DNA of 64,000 nucleotides from Intestinibacter sp964449895 (GCA_964449895.1 CAYVBY010000001.1:248001-312000); one strand, 5' to 3'; counted from the first letter of the stretch, positions 44,645 through 53,670 are shown. The notes: generated by a model from the sequence alone, not told the origin. Program-made: numbers and translations.

Positions 44645-44674
44645 TAAAAACTAAAGACGCTATACAGCGTCTTG
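44645..44674 (-). terminator. Terminator of the 208-codon hypothetical gene
   Basis: AAGACGCT and AGCGTCTT form an 8-bp stem around ATAC, followed on the minus strand by TTTAGTTTTTAAAA. Confidence 0.75.
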
Positions 44675-44678
44675 TTGT

Positions 44679-45290
44679 CTATTTACTATTTATTTTTCTC
44701 AATTTTACCTTTATTATGTTATTAATTATTTTTTTTCTTATATCTTCTGCCCCTTCTTCTTCATCTACTTTTACATCTAAAAATTTTGCTATAGATTTCA
44801 TTTCTTCTCTAGTTTTAGATTTATAACTTTGTATTAATTCTCCCTTTATCTTCTGAGGTTCAAGAATATACTCTCTATCTGCTTTTTTATAAATAGCATA
44901 TTTATTTAAATACAAATCTCTATTATTATAAATATATTTTGATATCATTTTTAAAATTTGATTATATGAGAATTTTTTATTTACATTTAAATTTAAATAC
45001 TTTGCAAAATTATAAATTTCTTTTTTTGATTTGAATATTTCCTCTTTTTTTATTAATTTACCTATAGATACAATATTTTCTTGATATGCTCCATAAGTCA
45101 ATATTTTTAAATATACATTTTCATGATTATTTCTCTTTATTGAAGTCTTTATATTTTCATTTATTATCTTATCCACATTAGTTTCAAAAAATTTTTTTGC
45201 TCCTTTTTGTGAAGTATAATTTTCAAGTTCAATTTGAATCATATTAAGTATCAAACTTTTAAAATCTTCTTTATATGTTCTATACTCCAT
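44679..45290 (-). CDS. Hypothetical protein with two HeH/SAP-like helical repeats
   Basis: I do not recognise a named family. The mature frame of about 203 residues is charged and helical, without membrane segments. Two stretches look like short helix-extension-helix modules: SKKEIYNFAKYLNLNVNKKF (about 88-107) and TREEMKSIAKFLDVKVDEEE (about 164-183), each followed by an Ile/Lys-rich helix. Such modules often bind nucleic acid (inference). The start at ATG 45290 is supported by GAGGTGGAG; the upstream ATG in the same frame is inside that region. It is a single gene. Confidence 0.65.
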   Translation of the reverse strand: MEYRTYKEDFKSLILNMIQIELENYTSQKGAKKFFETNVDKIINENIKTSIKRNNHENVYLKILTYGAYQENIVSIGKLIKKEEIFKSKKEIYNFAKYLNLNVNKKFSYNQILKMISKYIYNNRDLYLNKYAIYKKADREYILEPQKIKGELIQSYKSKTREEMKSIAKFLDVKVDEEEGAEDIRKKIINNIIKVKLRKINSK

Positions 45291-45475
45291 GATGCTCCAC
45301 CTCATTTTTATTATTATTTAAAATAGTGTGTATATGATTATTATTAAAAATATCTAATTTATTATATGACTTATAAAAAAAAATATTTAAAAATTTAAAA
45401 ATATTATGTATATATTTATTTTCTTTGGAAATAATATAAGTGTAAAATCAAATATACTCAATCTCCCCCATTTAA

Positions 45476-45508
45476 GGCATCTATTTTTTATAAAATAGGT
45501 GTCTTTTC
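45476..45508 (+). terminator. Terminator-like hairpin on the plus strand with no gene before it
   Basis: GGCATCTATTTT and AAAATAGGTGTC pair over 12 bp (two G-T pairs) and are followed by TTTT. No plus-strand gene precedes it within several kilobases, so it may end an antisense or small RNA. Confidence 0.4.
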
Positions 45509-45521
45509 ACAATTTTAAATA

Positions 45522-45558
45522 AAAAAATCTGCAAGAAATTAAATCTTGCAGATTTTTT
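45522..45558 (-). terminator. Terminator of copZ
   Basis: AAAATCTGCAAGA and TCTTGCAGATTTT form a 13-bp stem with A- and T-runs on both sides. It lies just past the copZ stop. Confidence 0.88.
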
Positions 45559-45564
45559 ATTTGT

Positions 45565-45777
45565 TTATTCTATTCCTTTTAATTCGAATCCTAAATCTTC
45601 TATTATAGCTTTTATATCAGCTTCTAAAACGCCTTCAGCTACATCAACCAAAGCATATTTTCCTTTTAAGTTAACTTCTTTAACATCTACACCTTGTATA
45701 TCTTCTGTTAAAGCTGTTTTTACATGATTTACACAATGGTTACAACTCATACCTTCAATTAATAATTTTTTTTCCAT
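45565..45777 (-). CDS. copZ: Heavy-metal-associated (CopZ-type) copper chaperone
   Basis: The 70 residues form a single HMA domain with the metal motif GMSCNHC (residues 9-15) and the expected ferredoxin-like strand pattern (GKYALVDVAEG, IEDLGFEL). It would carry Cu(I) to a P-type ATPase. No copA or csoR is in this window, so the gene stands alone. A CsoR-type palindrome lies in its promoter. GGAGGTG precedes ATG. Confidence 0.9.
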   Translation of the reverse strand: MEKKLLIEGMSCNHCVNHVKTALTEDIQGVDVKEVNLKGKYALVDVAEGVLEADIKAIIEDLGFELKGIE

Positions 45778-45789
45778 TTAATCACACCT

Positions 45790-45824
45790 CCACATACCCT
45801 ATATGGGTATATTGTAGCATATAT
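45790..45824 (-). promoter_or_regulatory. copZ promoter with CsoR-type operator
   Basis: ATACCCTATATGGGTAT (45794-45810) is a perfect 17-bp inverted repeat of the TACCC-GGGTA kind bound by CsoR-family copper repressors. It sits just downstream of an extended -10 (TGCTACAAT on the minus strand), so a bound repressor would block transcription start. Confidence 0.65.
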
Positions 45825-45864
45825 TTTTGAAAAAGTCTTTATTATAAAAAATCTTATTTTGATA

Positions 45865-47598
45865 TTAATTTAATTTTAAGGATGATATACCTTTATAAAC
45901 ATTAAAATCATTTGAAAATAAGTCGCCCTCTACTCTATTATTTAATACAACATAACTATCTAGTATTCCAAAGCTTATAAATAACGCATTATCTTTTACA
46001 TACTTTTGTAAATCCTTATATGCCTTTTTTGTATTCTTTTCAGAATTACTACTTTGTAATGCATTTTGGTATTTATATAATTTTTCATCTGTATATCCAA
46101 ATTGATTTATAACATAAGTAGAATCTGATACACTTGGCAATACACATCCTATTAGAGCCAAATCATACTCTCTTTTATTTAAAGCATCTTTCATTTGATC
46201 ATCTGTCAAATCCTTTATAGTTGTCTTAATTCCTATAGCTTCTAAATTATTACTAATTAAATTTGCTGCTTTAACTCTTTGTGTATTATTTTTATTTACA
46301 ATAATTGTAAATTCCATATCTTCTAATAACTCTTTAACTTCTTTTTTTGTTACATCTTTAAAAGTTCTATTTGATTGTTTTTTAGATGTTTCATCTTCTT
46401 TTTTAGAATCTTTTTCTTTAGCATCTTTTTTACTATCTTTTTTACTAGTATCTGAGTTATCATCTTTTGACTTATCATCTAACTTATCGTCTTTTGATTT
46501 TTTATCATCAGAAGGTACACTATTAGATAATGATAATACAGCTTTTTTTAGATAGTTATTAGCATTATTTGTATTATAAGAAAGTGGTTTTAAATCACTA
46601 TCATAATATTTAGAGTTAATATTCAAAGGAAAATTAGTCATTGTAACTCTGTCACTATAAGCATTTTTTATTATTGATTTTCTATCTATCGCAAATGTAA
46701 TAGCCTTTCTTATATCTAAATTTTGAAGATATTTATTTGAATAATTAAAAATAACATAATCATACTCTCTATCTTGATATTTTTCTATTTTAAATTTCTC
46801 TTTGTTTGTAAATTTACTTATATCACTTAAAGATACTTTACTCATATCACTATCTAGAGATAAGACCATTTGTGTTTGCGATTCACTATCTGGAACTAAT
46901 TTTACATAAATTTCTCTATTATTAGCCTCTTGATTTAAATTATAGTAGTCCTTATATGGTTCTAAAATAATATATTCCTTTTCTTGGTAGTCTTTAATTT
47001 TATAATAACCACATCCAATTAAATTTTTATTTGATGATTTTAATTGGCTATCTTTAAGTCCACTTAACTGACTCTTAGATACTATAGGAAAAATTAATGT
47101 TTCTAAAGAAAAAGCATAACTTTCTTTAAATTTAATTTCAAAATTTTTACTATCTTTTATTTCTATATTCTTTATATTTGATACTAAATTATAATAAGCA
47201 CTAGTTTTTTGAGATTTTATTAAGTTATATGTATATCTAACATCACTAGATGTCAATTTTTTACCGTTATGCCATTTTATATTATCCTTCAAAGTTATAT
47301 TTACACTTTTATTATTTGAGGAAACACTATAAGTATCTACTAATTTAGGTTTTAAATTATAATTTTCATCAAATTCAAATAAACTATCATACACTAAATC
47401 TAAAATATAGCTAACAGATTCGTCGGTATTTAAAATTGGATTTAGTGTATCTGGTCTTATCATAGTTAAATTTATATATTCTGATTCATCTTTTACTGCC
47501 TCTCCTTTTTTGTCAACAGACTCAGTCTCTCCACTACATCCTACAACAAATATCATAGAAGCTAAAATTATACTTATTAATTTTACTATCTTTTTCAT
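45865..47598 (-). CDS. ABC transporter substrate-binding lipoprotein, family 5 (peptide-binding type)
   Basis: The 577 residues have a lipoprotein signal (FVVGCSGE, Cys21) and a family 5 (OppA/DppA) binding fold: TLNPILNTDESVSYILDLVYD, IKWHNGKKLTSSDVRYTYNL and LDIRKAITFAIDRKSII. Residues about 362-411 are a low-complexity linker of Asp, Lys and Ser that splits the C-terminal half. No permease or ATPase genes lie nearby, so it is an orphan binding protein or has another role. It follows slt after 14 bases and is the last gene of polA-coaE-slt-SBP. Confidence 0.85.
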   Translation of the reverse strand: MKKIVKLISIILASMIFVVGCSGETESVDKKGEAVKDESEYINLTMIRPDTLNPILNTDESVSYILDLVYDSLFEFDENYNLKPKLVDTYSVSSNNKSVNITLKDNIKWHNGKKLTSSDVRYTYNLIKSQKTSAYYNLVSNIKNIEIKDSKNFEIKFKESYAFSLETLIFPIVSKSQLSGLKDSQLKSSNKNLIGCGYYKIKDYQEKEYIILEPYKDYYNLNQEANNREIYVKLVPDSESQTQMVLSLDSDMSKVSLSDISKFTNKEKFKIEKYQDREYDYVIFNYSNKYLQNLDIRKAITFAIDRKSIIKNAYSDRVTMTNFPLNINSKYYDSDLKPLSYNTNNANNYLKKAVLSLSNSVPSDDKKSKDDKLDDKSKDDNSDTSKKDSKKDAKEKDSKKEDETSKKQSNRTFKDVTKKEVKELLEDMEFTIIVNKNNTQRVKAANLISNNLEAIGIKTTIKDLTDDQMKDALNKREYDLALIGCVLPSVSDSTYVINQFGYTDEKLYKYQNALQSSNSEKNTKKAYKDLQKYVKDNALFISFGILDSYVVLNNRVEGDLFSNDFNVYKGISSLKLN

Positions 47599-47612
47599 CT
47601 TGTTGAACCTTT

Positions 47613-48152
47613 CTAATTATATAGTTTATTGTATATTTCATAATAAGATTTAACTTTTTTTAGATATGCTGATGTTTCTTCAAAAGGAATCTTATTTAGT
47701 GTTTTTGCATCAAGACTATATTCCTCATCATTAAGCCATTTTTTAACATTGCCAGAGCCACCATTATAAGCTACTATAACTAAATCAATGTCTCCAAATT
47801 CTTTATATAGCTTATTTAAATACCAACAACCTATTCTTATATTGTTTTGTGGATCAAAAATATCAACATCCTGTAAATCAAGTTCTTCTATGGCCCAATA
47901 TCTCGTACTATCTCCAATTTGCATTAAGCCTTTTGCTCCACGTCTTGATACAGCATCTGTTTTAAATTTGCTCTCCGCTTTAATTACACTATAAACTAAA
48001 TTTTCATCTAAATTATATGTTCTTGAATAATATCCAACATATTCAGAATATTTCTTAGGGAAAAAATATTTTAGAATTTCATCTCTTTCTGTATATAAAG
48101 CAATTCCCAATATTACTGTAATAAATAGAATTAAGATTAATTTTTTCTTCAC
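47613..48152 (-). CDS. Lytic transglycosylase (SLT domain)
   Basis: The 179 residues have an N-terminal membrane or signal helix (about 3-20) and a Slt70-type lysozyme-like domain: catalytic Glu in VIKAESKFKTDAVS (about 57-70), GAKGLMQIGDSTRYWA, and AYNGGSGNVKKWL near the end. It cleaves peptidoglycan between MurNAc and GlcNAc. It lies 2 bases after coaE in the polA operon, an order shared with C. difficile (from memory). Confidence 0.9.
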   Translation of the reverse strand: MKKKLILILFITVILGIALYTERDEILKYFFPKKYSEYVGYYSRTYNLDENLVYSVIKAESKFKTDAVSRRGAKGLMQIGDSTRYWAIEELDLQDVDIFDPQNNIRIGCWYLNKLYKEFGDIDLVIVAYNGGSGNVKKWLNDEEYSLDAKTLNKIPFEETSAYLKKVKSYYEIYNKLYN

Positions 48153-48154
48153 AT

Positions 48155-48748
48155 CTATTCTCCTTTTAAACTTTCTATAAAATTTAGAACCTTTTGTTCT
48201 AATTCTTCAAAGGAATTGGAATTATCAATAATATAATCTGCAAATTTTGATTTTTCATTTTGACTTAATTGAGAGTTTATTCTACTAATCGCCTCTTCTT
48301 TTGTACAATTATCTCTATTTTTTATTCTTTCAATTTGTATATCTTCTCTGCAAATTACTAAAATTAATTTATCAATATGAGGTAAATAATTATCTTCTAT
48401 TAATAATGCTGCATCTATAACAACTATGTCTTTACCTTTATTTTTATAGTTTAAGACCTCTGATAATATATTTTCCTTTATTTTAGGATGAGTTAAGCTA
48501 TTTAAAGTCTTTAATTTTTCATCATCATTAAAAACAATATTACCCAAAGCCTTTCTATTTAGGCTTCCATCCTCATTTTTTATACTTTCTCCAAACTTTT
48601 CAAAAACTAAATTTAATAAATCTTTATCATCAAATATTCTTCTCGCTACTATATCTGCATCTATTACATCTATTCCTTTTTTCATAAATATATTAGACAC
48701 ACTGCTTTTTCCACATCCAATATTGCCTGTAAGCCCAAATACTAACAT
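48155..48748 (-). CDS. coaE: Dephospho-CoA kinase
   Basis: The 197 residues show the P-loop GLTGNIGCGKSSV (residues 5-17), DADIVARRIF, the lid-type NRDNCTKEEAISRI, and ADYIIDNS near the C-terminus. It phosphorylates dephospho-CoA in the last step of CoA synthesis. It lies 8 bases after polA. Confidence 0.95.
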   Translation of the reverse strand: MLVFGLTGNIGCGKSSVSNIFMKKGIDVIDADIVARRIFDDKDLLNLVFEKFGESIKNEDGSLNRKALGNIVFNDDEKLKTLNSLTHPKIKENILSEVLNYKNKGKDIVVIDAALLIEDNYLPHIDKLILVICREDIQIERIKNRDNCTKEEAISRINSQLSQNEKSKFADYIIDNSNSFEELEQKVLNFIESLKGE

Positions 48749-48756
48749 TTTTTCAC

Positions 48757-51405
48757 CTACTTTGTTTCATACCAAGAATTGCCTGTATTTAAATCTACAT
48801 CTAAATGTACATCCATCGCTACGGCATTTTCCATTTCTTCTTTTACTATTTTTTTAGCCATCTCTAATTCTTCTTCTACAGCTTCTACTATAAGCTCATC
48901 GTGTACTTGAAGTATTAATTTTGACTTCATATTATTGTCTTTTAATTTATTGTAGACATTTACCATCGCAATTTTTATTATATCTGCTGCACTACCTTGT
49001 ATAGGTGCATTCATAGCAAATCTCTTACCTTGATTTCTAACCATAAAATTACTTGAATTTATTTCAGGTATATATCTTCTTCTGTTTTGTATAGTTGTAG
49101 CATAGCCAGTCTTAGTGGCATTCTCTACAGCCTCATCCATAAACTCTTTTATTTTAGGATATTTTAAGAAATAATTTTCAATATATTCTTTTGCTTTATA
49201 AACTGGAATATTTAAATCTTGAGAAAGACCAAAATCAGTTTTTCCATAGATTATTCCAAAATTTATTGCTTTTGCTTCTATTCTTTGTTTACTTGTAACA
49301 TCTTTTATATCTACATCAAATATTTGAGATGCAGTCTTTGAATGAATATCTTCGCCATGCTTAAAAGCATCTATCATATTTTCATCTTTGCTCATGTGAG
49401 CTAAAACTCTAAGCTCTACTTGAGAATAATCAGCATCTACAAGCTTACAACTATCTTCTGCAACAAATACTTTTCTTATATCTCTTCCCATTTCAGTTTT
49501 AACAGGAATATTTTGCATATTAGGTTCTGTCGATGAAATTCTTCCTGTAGTAGTTATAGTCTGATTAAATGAAGAGTGTATTCTTCCTGTTTTAGGATTT
49601 ATTATATTTAATAATCCTTCTACATAAGTCGAATTTAACTTAACTATTTGTCTGTATTCAGTTATTTTATCGATTATTTCATGCTTATCTCTTAATTTTT
49701 CTAATACATCTGCATTTGTAGAATAACCTGTCTTTGTCTTTTTGATTACTGGAAGACCTAATTTTTCAAATAATATAATCCCTAATTGCTTTGGAGAATT
49801 TATATTAAAAGATTCTCCTGCCATTTCATATATTTCTGACTCTAATTTATCTATTATTTTCGTAAATTTTTCTTTTAGTTCATATAGTTGTTCTTTATCT
49901 ACCTTCATACCTAAGTATTCCATTGATCCTAAAACTTCAACTAAAGGCATTTCCACATGATAAAAAAGAGCATCCATTTCAGATTCTACCATCTTTTGTT
50001 CCATTTTAGGGTATGTATTAGCTACAGTATTTAATATATCTGAAATATATTCTGAAAGATCTTTAAAATCTATTTCCTCAAACTTTTTAGCTTTTGCACC
50101 TTTTCCAAGTAATTCTTCTTTTGATTTAATTTTTCTAGTTAAATATTTCATAGCTATTATACTACATTCATAAGAAGTAGATGATTTTGAATCTATTAAA
50201 TACTCAGCTATTGTTATATCAAAGTACATATTATTTAATTCTATTTCGTATGGTTTTAATAAAATATAATCTTCCTTTAAATCATATCCTAATTTTTTAA
50301 TTTCATAATTTGAAAGTAATGTAGATATTTTATCTATTTCATCTTCATTTACATAGTAAACTTTTTTTCCATCTAAACTTAAAAATACATGTAATATTCT
50401 TTTATCTAATATATTTCCTTCTTTTCCTACTACATCTATTATCAAGTTTTTAGATTCCTCTGCTTTTTTTATAAATTCATCTATATTTTCTAAATGTTGT
50501 ATTTCTATATCTACTTCTTGTTTTATAGAAGTTTCTCCTCCATCAATATCTAATAATTTAGATATTAAACTTGTAAATCCAAATTCTTTAAATTTTTCTA
50601 TAACTTCATCTTTATCGTAATTTCCATAAACTAAATCTTCTAAATTAATGTCTATTGGAACATCTCTTATAATAGTAGCAAGTCTCTTGCTCATTATAGC
50701 TAAGTCTTTATTTTCTTCTATTTTTTTCTTAACGCTACCTTTTAATTCATTCGTATGCTCTATAAGATTTTCTATAGTTGAATACTCTTTTAAAAGCTTA
50801 ATTCCTGTTTTTTCTCCAACACCTGGAACTCCTGGAATATTATCAGATTTATCTCCCATAAGACCTTTTAAATCAATAAATTGAGTTGGTGTCATCTCAT
50901 ATCTTTCAACAACTGAATCGTAAGTATATTCTTCAACTTCTCCTACACCTTTTTTAGTTATAAGTGTAGTAGTTTTATGTGATGCAAGTTGAATAGCATC
51001 TTTATCTCCTGTAACTATGTAAACTTTAAAGTCATTTTCTTCCCCTAGTTTTGATATTGTTCCTATTATATCGTCTGCCTCATAACCTTCAAGTTCTAAT
51101 CTATTTATATTGAATTTATCAAGCAATTCTTTTAAAGGATTTAACTGTTGAGCCAACTCATCAGGCATTTTTTTTCGTCCAGCTTTATACTCTGAATACT
51201 CTTTATGTCTAAAAGTAGGTGCTTTTTTATCAAAAGCTACACTCATATGAGTAGGCTTATAATCTTCTATTATTTTAAACATCATACGAGTAAATCCATA
51301 TATTGCATTAGTTTTAAGTCCATTATCATTGCTCATATCTGGTAAAGCATAAAATGCTCTATTTATTATTGAATTTCCATCTATAATTATTAATGTATTT
51401 TCCAA
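48757..51405 (-). CDS. polA: DNA polymerase I
   Basis: The 882 residues contain an N-terminal 5'-nuclease domain (about 1-290; DKKAPTFRHKEYSEYKAGRKK, GDKSDNIPGVPGVGEKTG), a central 3'-5' exonuclease-like domain (about 300-470) and the family A polymerase domain with motif A DADYSQVELRVLAH, motif B RIEAKAINFGIIYG and motif C QVHDELIVEA. The DxE of the proofreading Exo I motif is missing (LIIDVVGKEG stands there), so proofreading is probably lost, as in Bacillus and Thermus. It starts at TTG behind AGGAGTG. It leads polA-coaE-slt. Confidence 0.95.
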   Translation of the reverse strand: MENTLIIIDGNSIINRAFYALPDMSNDNGLKTNAIYGFTRMMFKIIEDYKPTHMSVAFDKKAPTFRHKEYSEYKAGRKKMPDELAQQLNPLKELLDKFNINRLELEGYEADDIIGTISKLGEENDFKVYIVTGDKDAIQLASHKTTTLITKKGVGEVEEYTYDSVVERYEMTPTQFIDLKGLMGDKSDNIPGVPGVGEKTGIKLLKEYSTIENLIEHTNELKGSVKKKIEENKDLAIMSKRLATIIRDVPIDINLEDLVYGNYDKDEVIEKFKEFGFTSLISKLLDIDGGETSIKQEVDIEIQHLENIDEFIKKAEESKNLIIDVVGKEGNILDKRILHVFLSLDGKKVYYVNEDEIDKISTLLSNYEIKKLGYDLKEDYILLKPYEIELNNMYFDITIAEYLIDSKSSTSYECSIIAMKYLTRKIKSKEELLGKGAKAKKFEEIDFKDLSEYISDILNTVANTYPKMEQKMVESEMDALFYHVEMPLVEVLGSMEYLGMKVDKEQLYELKEKFTKIIDKLESEIYEMAGESFNINSPKQLGIILFEKLGLPVIKKTKTGYSTNADVLEKLRDKHEIIDKITEYRQIVKLNSTYVEGLLNIINPKTGRIHSSFNQTITTTGRISSTEPNMQNIPVKTEMGRDIRKVFVAEDSCKLVDADYSQVELRVLAHMSKDENMIDAFKHGEDIHSKTASQIFDVDIKDVTSKQRIEAKAINFGIIYGKTDFGLSQDLNIPVYKAKEYIENYFLKYPKIKEFMDEAVENATKTGYATTIQNRRRYIPEINSSNFMVRNQGKRFAMNAPIQGSAADIIKIAMVNVYNKLKDNNMKSKLILQVHDELIVEAVEEELEMAKKIVKEEMENAVAMDVHLDVDLNTGNSWYETK

Positions 51406-51456
51406 AACATATCACTCCTAATATTTTTTAATTAATATCCATTATCCTATCACTTA

Positions 51457-51485
51457 ATCATACCACACTTATGATAATCTATTAA
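51457..51485 (-). promoter_or_regulatory. Candidate polA promoter
   Basis: TTAATA (51485-51480) and TATGAT (51462-51457) are 17 bases apart on the minus strand, about 55 bases before the polA start codon. The rest of the 385-base gap 51406-51790 is AT-rich with only a short palindrome, ATTTGCT/AGCAAAT at 51666-51684, and the aminopeptidase terminator. Confidence 0.4.
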
Positions 51486-51732
51486 GATTAAATCTTTAAA
51501 ATATTTAATTGATTTTCAATTTACATTATATCTTTTTTATTATCTACATTTTTTACTTTTTTCATAAGTTTTAGATATCATACACATTTACTTAGAAAAT
51601 AAATATTTTTATGCAAAAATTTTATCAAAGATATATAATTTATAAATAATTAATATAGTTTTAATTTGCTTAAGTAGCAAATATAAGTATACTATAAAAT
51701 TCCTATACTATTAAGGATATATCTTCATTATT

Positions 51733-51771
51733 AAATAAAAAAAGAACAGATTTTTAAACCTGTTCTCCTTT
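51733..51771 (-). terminator. Terminator of the M18 aminopeptidase gene
   Basis: AGAACAG and CTGTTCT pair around a TTTAAAAA-type loop, followed on the minus strand by seven T. Confidence 0.8.
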
Positions 51772-51790
51772 ATAGCAAACTTCCTTTTAA

Positions 51791-53176
51791 TTATTTTATA
51801 AATGCTTTGTAAGCTCTATACATTTCATATATATCTGCTTTAGAAATTACTTCATATGGAGCATGCATGCTTAATACTCCTACGCCACAGTCTATAACTT
51901 GTGCTCCGTAATTTGCTAATATGAAGGCTATAGTGCCTCCACCACCTTGATCAACTTTTCCTAACTCAGCAGTTTGCCATGCTACATTTTCACTATCAAA
52001 AATATTTCTTACTTCTGCAACAAATTCAGCATTTGCATCATTACTTCCTGATTTACCTCTAGCACCAGTGTATTTTGAAAGAACAACCCCACTACCCATT
52101 ATACAAGAATTGTTTTTTTCATAAGCTGATGCAAAAGTTGGATCATATCCAGCAGTTACATCTGCTGATAAAACTTTTGAATTGTAGAAAGCTCTCTTTA
52201 CTTTTAATTCACAATATTTACCTTGTAAATTTATAAGTTCAGAAACTACATTTTCAAAGAATTTAGATTTCATTCCAGTATTACCTTCAGAACCTATTTC
52301 TTCTTTGTCTACACAAATTACTGATGCTGTATATTTTGGATTTTCTATTTCGAAAATTGCTTTTAAAGCTGCAAAAGAACAAACTCTATCGTCATGTCCA
52401 TAAGAAATTATCATAGATCTATCTAATCCTAAATCTCTAGCAAATCCAGCAGGAACTATTTCTATTTCTGCTGTTAAAAAATCTCCTTCAACTAAACCAT
52501 ATTTTTCATTTAATAGTTTTAAGAAAGTATATTTTACTTTATTAGATTCTTCTTTTTCATTTGGCATATTTCCACATAAAACATTTAAATCTTCAGCACT
52601 TATACCTTCAGTCATTTTCTTTGCATTTTGGTCTGCAGATAAATGAGGTAATAAGTCAGTTATGCAGAAAACAGGATCATTTTCTTCATCCCCAATAGCT
52701 ATATCTACTAATGTTCCATCTTTTAATACAACTACACCATACATTGCTAGTGGAATAGTAACCCATTGATATTTTTTGATTCCGCCATAATAATGAGTTT
52801 TAAGCATAGCCAAGTCTGAATCTTCAAAAAGAGGATTTGGTTTTAAATCAAGTCTTGGAGAATCTAAATGTCCTCCTATAATTTTCATACCTTCTTCTAT
52901 ATCTTTTTGACCAATAACAAATAATGCTATTCCCTTTTCTCTATTTATAGCATATATTTTGTCACCAGCTTTTATAGATTTGTTTTTAATAGCTTCTTCT
53001 AAAGATATATATCCATTTTCTTTTGCCATCTTTAGAATTTCTTTTACACATTGTCTTTCTGTTTTTCCATTATCTAAAAATTTCATATACTCTTTAGAAT
53101 AATTAAAAACATCTTCTACATTATTGTTTTCTCTAATTACATCCCAACCATTTCTAAGTTCATAGTTTAATTTCAT
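51791..53176 (-). CDS. M18 family aminopeptidase
   Basis: The 461 residues have the co-catalytic zinc motifs of M18 enzymes: IIGGHLDSPRLDLKPNP (about 93-109), the bridging Asp region, CVDKEEIGSEGNTGM (catalytic Glu pair, about 270-284) and SMHAPYEVISKADI near the C-terminus. It removes N-terminal, usually acidic or neutral, residues from peptides in the cytoplasm and normally assembles as a dodecamer. It is a single gene. The 271-base region above it holds the tRNA-Leu promoter and otherwise AT-rich sequence. Confidence 0.92.
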   Translation of the reverse strand: MKLNYELRNGWDVIRENNNVEDVFNYSKEYMKFLDNGKTERQCVKEILKMAKENGYISLEEAIKNKSIKAGDKIYAINREKGIALFVIGQKDIEEGMKIIGGHLDSPRLDLKPNPLFEDSDLAMLKTHYYGGIKKYQWVTIPLAMYGVVVLKDGTLVDIAIGDEENDPVFCITDLLPHLSADQNAKKMTEGISAEDLNVLCGNMPNEKEESNKVKYTFLKLLNEKYGLVEGDFLTAEIEIVPAGFARDLGLDRSMIISYGHDDRVCSFAALKAIFEIENPKYTASVICVDKEEIGSEGNTGMKSKFFENVVSELINLQGKYCELKVKRAFYNSKVLSADVTAGYDPTFASAYEKNNSCIMGSGVVLSKYTGARGKSGSNDANAEFVAEVRNIFDSENVAWQTAELGKVDQGGGGTIAFILANYGAQVIDCGVGVLSMHAPYEVISKADIYEMYRAYKAFIK

Positions 53177-53404
53177 TTCCTATGCCTCCCACAATTCACA
53201 TATAATAACATAATTATAAATATATAAATATCAAATTCTCATTTTAAATTAAAATATTGATATTTTTATATTTTATTTCAGAATATCTTTTATATAAGCA
53301 TATACATATATTCAATATTTTCTATTCCATACCAATTGTACCATATTTTTTTACAATAGTATTTTATAAATAGAATTAATTATTTCTATCATCTATAAAT
53401 ACAC

Positions 53405-53433
53405 TTGATTAAATTTGTTTGTATTGATATAAT
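53405..53433 (+). promoter_or_regulatory. Promoter of tRNA-Leu
   Basis: TTGATT (53405-53410) and a perfect TATAAT (53428-53433) are spaced 17 bases apart, about 14 bases before the tRNA. Confidence 0.8.
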
Positions 53434-53447
53434 TATATAAGTACCTT

Positions 53448-53532
53448 GCCGATGTGGCGGAACTGGCAGACGCACACGACTCAAAATCGTGCGAAGAAAT
53501 TCATACGGGTTCGATTCCCGTCATCGGCACCA
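53448..53532 (+). tRNA. tRNA-Leu (anticodon CAA)
   Basis: This is an 85-base class II tRNA with an encoded CCA. The acceptor stem GCCGATG pairs with CATCGGC. The anticodon stem CACGA/TCGTG encloses CTCAAAA, giving anticodon CAA for UUG. There is a variable arm, and the T-loop is GGTTCGATTCC. It has its own promoter and terminator. Confidence 0.97.
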
Positions 53533-53562
53533 CATTTATAAAAATAATACTTGTAAATATTG

Positions 53563-53597
53563 AAAATCCTAGGTTTTATAACCTAGGATTTTTTAAT
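53563..53597 (+). terminator. Terminator of tRNA-Leu
   Basis: AAAATCCTAGGTT and AACCTAGGATTTT form a 13-bp stem around TTAT, followed by T. Confidence 0.88.
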
Positions 53598-53607
53598 TTT
53601 TATTGTT

Positions 53608-53627
53608 TTAACACACAATTAACACAC
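53608..53627. repeat. Short direct repeat TTAACACAC after tRNA-Leu
   Basis: TTAACACAC occurs twice (53608-53616 and 53619-53627), 11 bases apart, between the tRNA terminator and the mcrC terminator. Such repeats can mark old recombinase sites, but no integrase is present here. Confidence 0.3.
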
Positions 53628-53633
53628 CACTAG

Positions 53634-53670
53634 AAAAAGGCACTAGTTATTTAAAACTAGTGCCTTTTTC
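53634..53670. terminator. Terminator of mcrBC (bidirectional)
   Basis: AAAAAGGCACTAGTT and AACTAGTGCCTTTTT form a perfect 15-bp stem with A- and T-runs on either side. Confidence 0.88.

Noticed and set aside
45400..45475. 24-codon minus-strand frame starting TTG behind GGGGGAGA
   Set aside because: Start spacing is too short, the peptide is low-complexity AT-driven sequence, and there is no support from context.
51666..51684. Short palindrome ATTTGCT/AGCAAAT upstream of polA
   Set aside because: A 7-bp stem is expected by chance in such AT-rich sequence, and it has no promoter or T-run association.
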